Positions 57,651-64,000 of a stretch of 64,000 nt of DNA are shown here, in pieces. The position numbers were made by a program, and so were the translations under genes. Origin of the DNA: Phyto melanocephala (lineage: Eukaryota; Arthropoda; Insecta; Diptera; Rhinophoridae); NCBI GenBank assembly GCA_941918925.1, contig OW799233.1, positions 46,461,341 to 46,525,340 of the forward strand. Direction: 5' to 3'. How positions within the stretch are numbered: position 1 is the first letter of the stretch; every line of letters starts with the position of its first letter. The notes beneath the pieces are model-generated. The model was not told the DNA's origin and made no database searches. It worked only from the letters and a program-made list of their open reading frames with translations.

Positions 57651-60466
57651 ACACTGCACTGCAGCAAAATCCTCCATTTAATAAAACTATGTGGACTATA
57701 TGGATTGTGACGCGCTGAACTCAAATTCGTTGTCGGTTTTTTTCCATCAGATCGGGATTTTTTTTTATGGGCGTGGCAAATTTTTCCCCCTAAATGAGTC
57801 AGGTACGGACACATATTTAATCCTAACTCGAGAACCAGTCATCCGATTTTCAAAACTAAAACACAAAAAATGTGTAACAAAATTGTATTTATTTAAGAAG
57901 AATAAAATTTTTCTCTATCTCTTATCGGTTTGTAGTTATTTAGAAATTAATGGAGAAAAAAAATTTTTTTCGTGCAAAATTCGTAATATTTTTCAAATTA
58001 AAAATGGAATTAAAAAAAATTTAACGCAAATATTCAACATTTTAAACTTTTTTCTGAGAGCTACTTACTTTGGAAATAAAAAAAGCCATAGACCATAAAA
58101 ATCGGTTAAGAAATGTGGATTTTATTGTCAATTTACCGCAAGTACCCAATATTGTAATGCAACCAGCCTTACATATGATATATGTAACATTTCGTTAAGT
58201 GAGCAGGTAATGGAACTGAAATACAACGGTATTTTGCATGGTTCTTGGAATTAAAAATTTAACAGTATTTTTCAATTACCTGTGATTTCAAATTAAGAAC
58301 ATTAGGGTAGATTCTGGTATTTATTGTATATATAGAAGCTAATGGGCAATAAGTTAGTCACTTTTAATTTGAATATCGTGCGGTTAAAATCGGCAACAGT
58401 CAATAGATCTTGTAGTGTACTTTGTTATTGTGTAATGAAATAAAGCAATTAAAGAATCCACAAACGCTTTCATATTACAAAATGTCAAGGATTTGTAACA
58501 AATCTCCAAATTTATTTTGTTACGTATGTGGCGATCTAACTTTAAGTTCTCAACGGAAGACAATATCTTCCAAGGTTAAAGATGCTTATCGCCGTTATTT
58601 TGGGTTTCCTACCGATGATAGAGATAAAAATTGGCTGCCGAAAATATGTTGTAGTAGCTGTGGTAAGTCTTTAAGAGGTTGGTTAAAAGGAAATCATAAG
58701 TCTTTGCCGTTTATGAAGCCAGCGATTTGAAGTGAACCATAAAATCATTAAAATGATTGCTTCTTTTGCCATACTAAACACGTGGGTTTACGAAAAAAAC
58801 AAAAAATAAAGTTACATATCCAAATACTTTATGCGTCAAACGACCAGTTTTCCAGTTTACAAGTAAATTTTTACCTCCATTGCCTCCTACAGACGATGAA
58901 GAAGATGGGCTTTCTGCAGCAACTGAATCCACTTACGCCAGCATGGGTGTTTCTTCGCATTCATTTGGAAGTCCAACGACTACACCTTATTTTCCGAATT
59001 AAACTGATATGAATAACTTAGTTTGTAAATCAAGGCTTTAAAAAAACCAAGTCTGAGCTTCTTGCATCCCAATGAAAAGAATGGAGTTTGGTGCAAACGG
59101 ACGTTAACGTCTCTTACTTTCGAAATAAAGAACAACCTTTTTTAATATATTTCAGCAAAAAGGAAGGTTTGATATTTTGCGATAATGCTGATGGACTTAT
59201 GCGACAAGTGTGTTTCAGTCATAAATTTCAGGATTGGCGGCTTGTTATTGATTCATCCAAGACAAGTTTGAAAGCCGTTTTACTTCACAATGGGAGCAAA
59301 TTTCCATTGGTCCCACTCGCGTATGCAAGAAATATGAAAGAAAACTATTGTAGCATGAAGATGATACTACAAAAAATTAAATATTCACATTACTCGTGGA
59401 ATCTGTAGATTTTAAAGTCGTAGCAATGTTAAATGGATTGCAAAATGGATACACTAAGTTTTATTGCTTCTTATGTGAATGGGATAGCCACGCGAAAGAA
59501 AAACACTACAATGTTAAAATTTGACCGAAAAGAGTAAATTTTATTCCAGGAAAAAAAAAATAGTGGCAGAAGAGCCTTTAAATCAAAAGGAACAAACTCT
59601 TCTCTTCATATAAAGCTAGGCCTAATGAAAAATTTTGTCAAAGCAATGAACAAGGATGGTGAAACCTTTCTATACATTAAGAGCAAATTTCCTAGAATCA
59701 GAGATGCTAAAGTAAAAAAAGGCATATTTGTAGGTCCACAAATACGATAGCTTATGAAGGACGAGGTCTTCAGAACGAAATCGAATAATGTGGAAGAAAG
59801 AGCATGCACAGCTTAAGTTACTTTTTTATTTTAACAATATTTCCTAAATAAAAATTAAAAATTATTAACAAAAGTTTTGTGTTATTTAAAATAAGATAGG
59901 CTGTAAATATTTTAATTCTTTATTGTAATTTGAAGTTATCTACGGGTGACGACAGGGTGGGTGCTTTATGCGAGGCGTTGCTACAAAATTACAATCTGGC
60001 AAATTTTTTTGCTTGTATTTGTTTTTGCTGTTCAAAAATAGATAGAAGTAAAAAGTTGCCATTCATTGATGCTACAAGGCGCGTTAGTGCGCCCACTCTG
60101 ACTTTGTTTGCTGCATTACACATATTTGGTCAATATTGGGTACCATTTTTTTCTCCATTAATTTCTAAATAACTCCAAAACGATAAGAGATAGAGAAAAA
60201 TTTTATTCCACTAAATAAATACAATTTTGTTACACATTTTTTGGTGTTTTATTTTTGAAAATCGGATGACGGGTTCTCGAGTTAGGATGAAATAAGTCTC
60301 CGTACCTGACTAATTTAGGGTGAAAAATTTGCCACGCCCATAAAAAAAATCCCGATCTGATGGAAAAAAACCGTCAACGGATTTGAGTTCAGCGCGTCAA
60401 AATCCATATTGTCCACATAGTTTTATTAAATGGGAAGACAAAAAATTATTTTTTGCAGAGCAGTGT
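57651..60466 (+). mobile_element. Long-TIR DNA transposon (~2.8 kb) with decayed gene
   Basis: The left arm (57651 to ~58165) and right arm (~60115-60466, inverted) are long terminal repeats of 350-500 bp. They start 'acactgcactgca' / 'acactgctctgca' and share 'taaaactatgtgg', 'gcgctgaactcaaat', 'ttatgggcgtggcaaatttt' and 'ctcgagaacc'. The left arm retains about 150 bp that the right arm has lost. A single decayed gene lies between. No clear target duplication was found. Long foldback-like arms suggest a MULE/NOF- or Foldback-like organisation, but I cannot place the superfamily with confidence. A solo arm is at 40741-41765. Confidence 0.7.
58482..59814 (+). pseudogene. Decayed gene of a widespread transposon-associated protein family
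   Basis: The ATG at 58482 (context 'acaaaATGt') opens MSRICNKSPNLFCYVCGDLT. The N-terminal region has a Cys-rich module (CYVCGDL..., then KICCSSCGKSLRGWLKG) and continues after stops as NDCFFCHTKHV. Later frames read DWRLVIDSSKTSLKAVLLHN and SKFPLVPLAYARNMKENY, then VAMLNGLQNGYTKFYCFLCE and WDSHAKEKHY. The end reads LHIKLGLMKNFVKAMNKDGE, IRDAKVKKGIFVGPQI and LMKDE. I recognise this series from uncharacterised repetitive proteins in insects, cnidarians and other animals; an 'IDSS' aspartate may be catalytic. In-frame stops (first after PAI at 58728), frameshifts and loss of the C-terminal third inactivate it. Confidence 0.65.
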
Positions 60467-60841
60467 AATCAGTGTTAATACAAGGAAGACCAAAAATATT
60501 TTTTAACGAGCCATAAATGTTTGCTAATTTGCTCTTTGCAAATGCCATTGAACTGTTTATTTAACCAACAAAGTTAAGTGAATGATATTTTAATGTAGTA
60601 GTAACTTAAATTTATTTTATAAGTTAAATTACTTAATTTGATTCTTGATTTTTATTTATTACAACAAGAGGTAGAGTTTCTCGATTCTGTAGCGAAAATA
60701 TTTTGATATTAATTTATCAGATACCTGGCGCTTCTTTTAGAAGCGAATAACAGTTATTAACAGACTGGTAATTAAAACTACCAGCCGCATTAATATCCAA
60801 AAACTAACACAGCTCTTACACGTTCAAATTAAATTTAAAAA
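60467..60841. other. No gene seen
   Basis: AT-rich spacer; nothing recognised. Confidence 0.4.
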
Positions 60842-61895
60842 CAGGGATGGCACTTTGGTCTGATCGGACCAAAATAGGTAGATTATTTTTAGTTTGAACA
60901 TAACTTGGTCGCCTGGTTGGTTTGTTTAAAAATTTTGGTAGAATATTATTTTTACTTTATAACAAGAAGTTAAAATAGTAAAAATTACAAAAATTTACAT
61001 TAAATTGTGTCAAGTTTAATACCCTGTTCAGACAGTTATTTTTGTTTATTTGAATTTAGTATTCATTGAGCACTTAAAATAAGTGTTCACACATACTCAA
61101 TTTATCTTATCCATTAGCATTTGATAGCTGTAAAAATACGATGTATTAACACCAAATCAAATAATGTCTTCTCTTCAGTGTTTTTCCTGTTCATAAAATA
61201 TATTTACAATTATATGCATACATATATATACTTATATGTATGTATTTGAATTTATTAAAAATTTTTTTAAAATTTTCTTTAAGCATTTTCCATTCTCTTA
61301 ATTTTTATTTTTTGTATATTTATTTGTTTGACATTAGAAATGCCACCTATAGAATTTTCTTCTCACTGAACATACTTCTCAAGAGTTGTACTTCGAGTTT
61401 TAGACAATAAGTGAAACAATTAAGTATATATTGCTCAATTTAAAAATAATTTTTAGTATGGTAAATTGACAATTAAAGCTCGTGTGTGAATATAGTATAA
61501 AGCTTTATCAAAATTACATGTTCTAGAGCTTTGGTTCTACGTTTGAAACAAAGAGTAGATAACTTTAAATTTCAATTACAGTATACTAACAGTATTTGGG
61601 ACTCATTTAAACACAATTCTAAAAATAATACATACACATAATATATGAAATGGCGTATTCATAAAAAATATTTTAGATTTTTTATTCTTATGGCTTCAAA
61701 AAATATAATCTTTTTATATCAATTGAATATTGCTTTCATTTATTTAAATATATAACTCCGTTTTGCTACTTAAATCGGCTAAATAATATCTGGAAAGTCT
61801 ATTAAATAATATAGGATTTTGTAGATTTTTATAGATTTTGGCATGCATTTAGAAAAAAATTTGGTACGGAGATTATTTTCTTTGTGCCATCCCTG
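60842..61895. mobile_element. hAT-like TIR pair (~1.05 kb), tentative
   Basis: 'cagggatggcac' at 60842 and its exact inverted copy 'gtgccatccctg' ending at 61895 could be the ends of a hAT element; the 15306-15484 MITE begins with the same CAGGGATGG. The flanking octamers do not match and the interior has no transposase, only AT-rich sequence and a single-arm fragment of the palindromic MITE near 61655. It may be two ends of different insertions. Confidence 0.35.
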
Positions 61896-61984
61896 GTTAG
61901 CAAACTCTTGAATTCGTCGGTGAGAGAGAAACAGAAAAAATACGAATACCTGATGATTAAATTTGCACTGGTACAAACCATACA

Positions 61985-62489
61985 AATTACAGGTGAATTT
62001 TAATTTAATTGCTACATTGGTTAAAAAACACAAACACGCCGCAAAAAACCACGACCACCTCGTTTTTTTACACAATTACAACAACAACATACATACATGC
62101 AAAAAACATGCCAAAAAAAAAAAAATTACAAAAAAAAAAATATATTAAAAATAAAAAAAAAATAATAAAAAAAATTTAAAAATTTTAAAAAAATTTAAAA
62201 AAAAAATTTTAAAAAATTTTTTTAAAATTTTTGTAAAAAATTTTTTAAAAAAATTAAAAAAAAAAATATAAAAAAAAATAATAAAATATAAATAATATCT
62301 TAAATAAAATAAGATAAAATTTTTTTTGGCTTAGCTGGGATTCGATGCCACATTTAGTCTAACCAGTATATACATATGTACGTATTTTATATGAGATGAA
62401 TGGTGATACAAACAATTGTTATTGCATGACTACACGTTGTGAAGGGTATATAAGATTCGGCACGGCCGAATATAGCACTGTTACTTGTT
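61985..62489 (+). mobile_element. Helentron-like element, family 2 copy 3, rearranged
   Basis: The right end is complete: 'gttgtgaagggtatataaga', a hairpin 'ttcggcacggccgaa' and 'tatagcactgttacttgtt' (reverse of the 7701 and 43669 termini). To the left come 'caccattcatc' (reversed), 'ggcttagctgggattcgatg' (62328-62366), an A-rich tract (62110-62325) and 'aaaccacgaccacctcg'. Compared with copies 1 and 2, the A-rich tract plus 'ggct.agctggg' module is inverted relative to both flanks. The far end with 'gtcggaaatg' is missing. Confidence 0.65.
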
Positions 62490-64000
62490 AACTGACAACT
62501 AAGCTGAAATACAGCTGTTCTTATAAACTTTATATCATTTGGTACGTCAGATGACGTAGTTATCCCTTGGTATAAGATTCCAAGCTTGTTTCAAATGCAA
62601 AATTTATAATTTGTTTTCACTTTGTTCATATTTTTTGACAGTTAGTTTAGTTTGTTCAGAAATTAGCGATGATAGTAAATTTTTCGCGGGTCGCAGCAAG
62701 ATTCAAAATGAACCAACATTGTTTGCTGCAAAATTGTTTAAACATAATTCGGCCCCGAACCTAGTGTTTAGCGATTTATAAGTGGACTGTAATTAAACGC
62801 ACTGGTTGAATTAGATGGTGTTATAATTAATTCATTTATTATTTATTATTTATGTTATTAAAGTACAGTATTAAGGTTACTTGTTCTTTTGCGTTGTAGA
62901 CAACTGACTCTTACTTTTAGAAAACAAACTCACGTCTCGGTGTGTTACAAGATGACTGCCTTGTTAATCAAGGATGACACAAAAAGTATAATTGCAGTGT
63001 TGCAAAAAATAAGTACAAAAAGGGTAAAATATAAGGAAAATAAATTAATGGTACAACACATTTCTCTAAAATTAATAAAATAAACAATTCAGTATTTAAA
63101 CTAAAACAAACATAAAAAAATATAATTTCACTCATCGATCTGATCCGCAACACCTAGAATGAGAGAGCGAACATCGAATTTGCTGTCCGCGTGAACATAA
63201 TATTTTTCCAAACAATGCCTAAATTACAAGCAAGCTAAGCCCTGTGGGTTTCAATAATTTCCTGGAATTTTGCAATAAAATTGTTTAAATGACCAAAGAA
63301 GACAACAGCTCCGTTGTGACAGCTTTTGGTTTTAACAACATAGAGTAACTGCATACTTATCTACACCCGTTATGACGGAACTCCAACAAAATTTTCCAAA
63401 CAAATGAACATTCAGAAATTTAATTTTTCACTGGCTTCCGAAGGACTCCTGATCCGACTGTACCGGATTTTTTTTACGTTTATGTTAAGAAAGAGCAGTG
63501 CACAACGAAATTTAACTTAGTTGAAGCAGTCCATTTTAACAATAATTGAGACAATCATGGCTTCAGCCTTTCATGACGCAATCAATATTTTCTGATCAGG
63601 TGTTCAGTTCACATACGGCGATTTTAGTTGGGCAATTCTCAAGTTTCTAGATGTTTTTTTTTCAGTTTGTGGTGAGGGGGAAAAAAGGTAGAACTAATCG
63701 CCGGTACTCGGAAATTCTCTCAGTCGTTTTTTTAAGTTAAATATTTGACATTTTGGTATGTAAATAATTTATAATTTAAATTAAACACAAAAATTAAATG
63801 ACAAGAAGGAACAAGAAGGCACAACATACAACAATTTTTTCAAGGAGTTGCAAACAATGAAGATCTCTATTACAATTACGAACTAACTTATTTATGCATG
63901 TACTTATTTTTATTATTGTTCTTAACGTCTAAAGCACAAATGTCAGATGTGTGAACATACAAGCAAGTTCAAAAGAAAATTCTTAAAAAGTTGGGCAACT
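62490..64000. other. Unassigned sequence
   Basis: Less AT-rich patches (63130-63240, 63290-63450, 63560-63720) hint at decayed coding DNA, but no frame gave a recognisable domain on either strand. The 64-codon ORF at 62889-63083 has no family resemblance. No element ends found. Confidence 0.4.

Noticed and set aside
63130..63720. Possible decayed transposase or retroelement
   Set aside because: Base composition is suggestive, but no frame on either strand gave a motif I could name.

Overview
The window is AT-rich eukaryotic DNA and looks like an intergenic or intronic stretch of a higher-fly genome. The evidence is compact transposon introns with GT..AG ends, poly-A-rich filler, DINE-1/Helentron-like repeats and tRNA-derived SINEs. 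A calyptrate such as a blowfly or house-fly relative is my inference; the species cannot be read from the sequence. I found no convincing host protein-coding gene, rRNA or functional tRNA. Almost everything that can be interpreted is transposable-element DNA in various states of decay.

Layout. 0-9 kb holds Helentron-like repeats (1-440, 1563-1740, 5372-6601, 7701-8486), a broken Tc1 transposase (1768-2155) and an internally deleted IS630/mariner element (2396-2966). 9-25 kb holds a canonical Helitron (10709-11511), LINE tails and fragments (13.7-14.4, 18.8-19.8 and 20.15-20.8 kb), small TIR elements (15.3 and 16.2-16.7 kb), two copies of a tRNA-derived SINE (17127-17349 with a 13-bp target duplication; 23.79-24.02 kb) and part of a larger repeat family. 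At 25.6-28.4 kb a long Helentron-like copy is split by a mariner-type element inserted at TA. At 29.8-32.4 kb two related Helitrons have TC..CTAG ends between A and T; the second carries ten ~120-bp tandem monomers with a 486-bp higher-order period.

The 40.4-46.4 kb segment is a near-continuous stack of mobile DNA: a Tc1 C-terminal fragment, one arm of a long-TIR element interrupted by a Penelope-like fragment with a hammerhead ribozyme motif, a 1.26-kb Tc1-like element, a MITE split by a Helentron-like copy, and a hAT element with a perfect 8-bp target duplication.

The best-preserved element is a 4,344-bp PIF/Harbinger transposon at 46694-51037, with 29-bp perfect terminal inverted repeats and a TTA target duplication. 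It has two convergent, uninterrupted genes: a four-exon transposase (417 aa) and a two-exon MADF/Myb-like protein (237 aa). In this superfamily the two proteins act together: the small protein binds the ends and helps the transposase into the nucleus, and the transposase cuts. A short Helentron-like remnant sits between the two genes without breaking either.

51-64 kb contains another mariner fragment, a second copy of the large repeat family with a nested hAT fragment, a 2.8-kb long-TIR element with a decayed gene of a widespread but (to me) unnamed transposon protein family (57651-60466), a hAT-like TIR pair and a rearranged Helentron-like copy. The last ~1.5 kb is unassigned.
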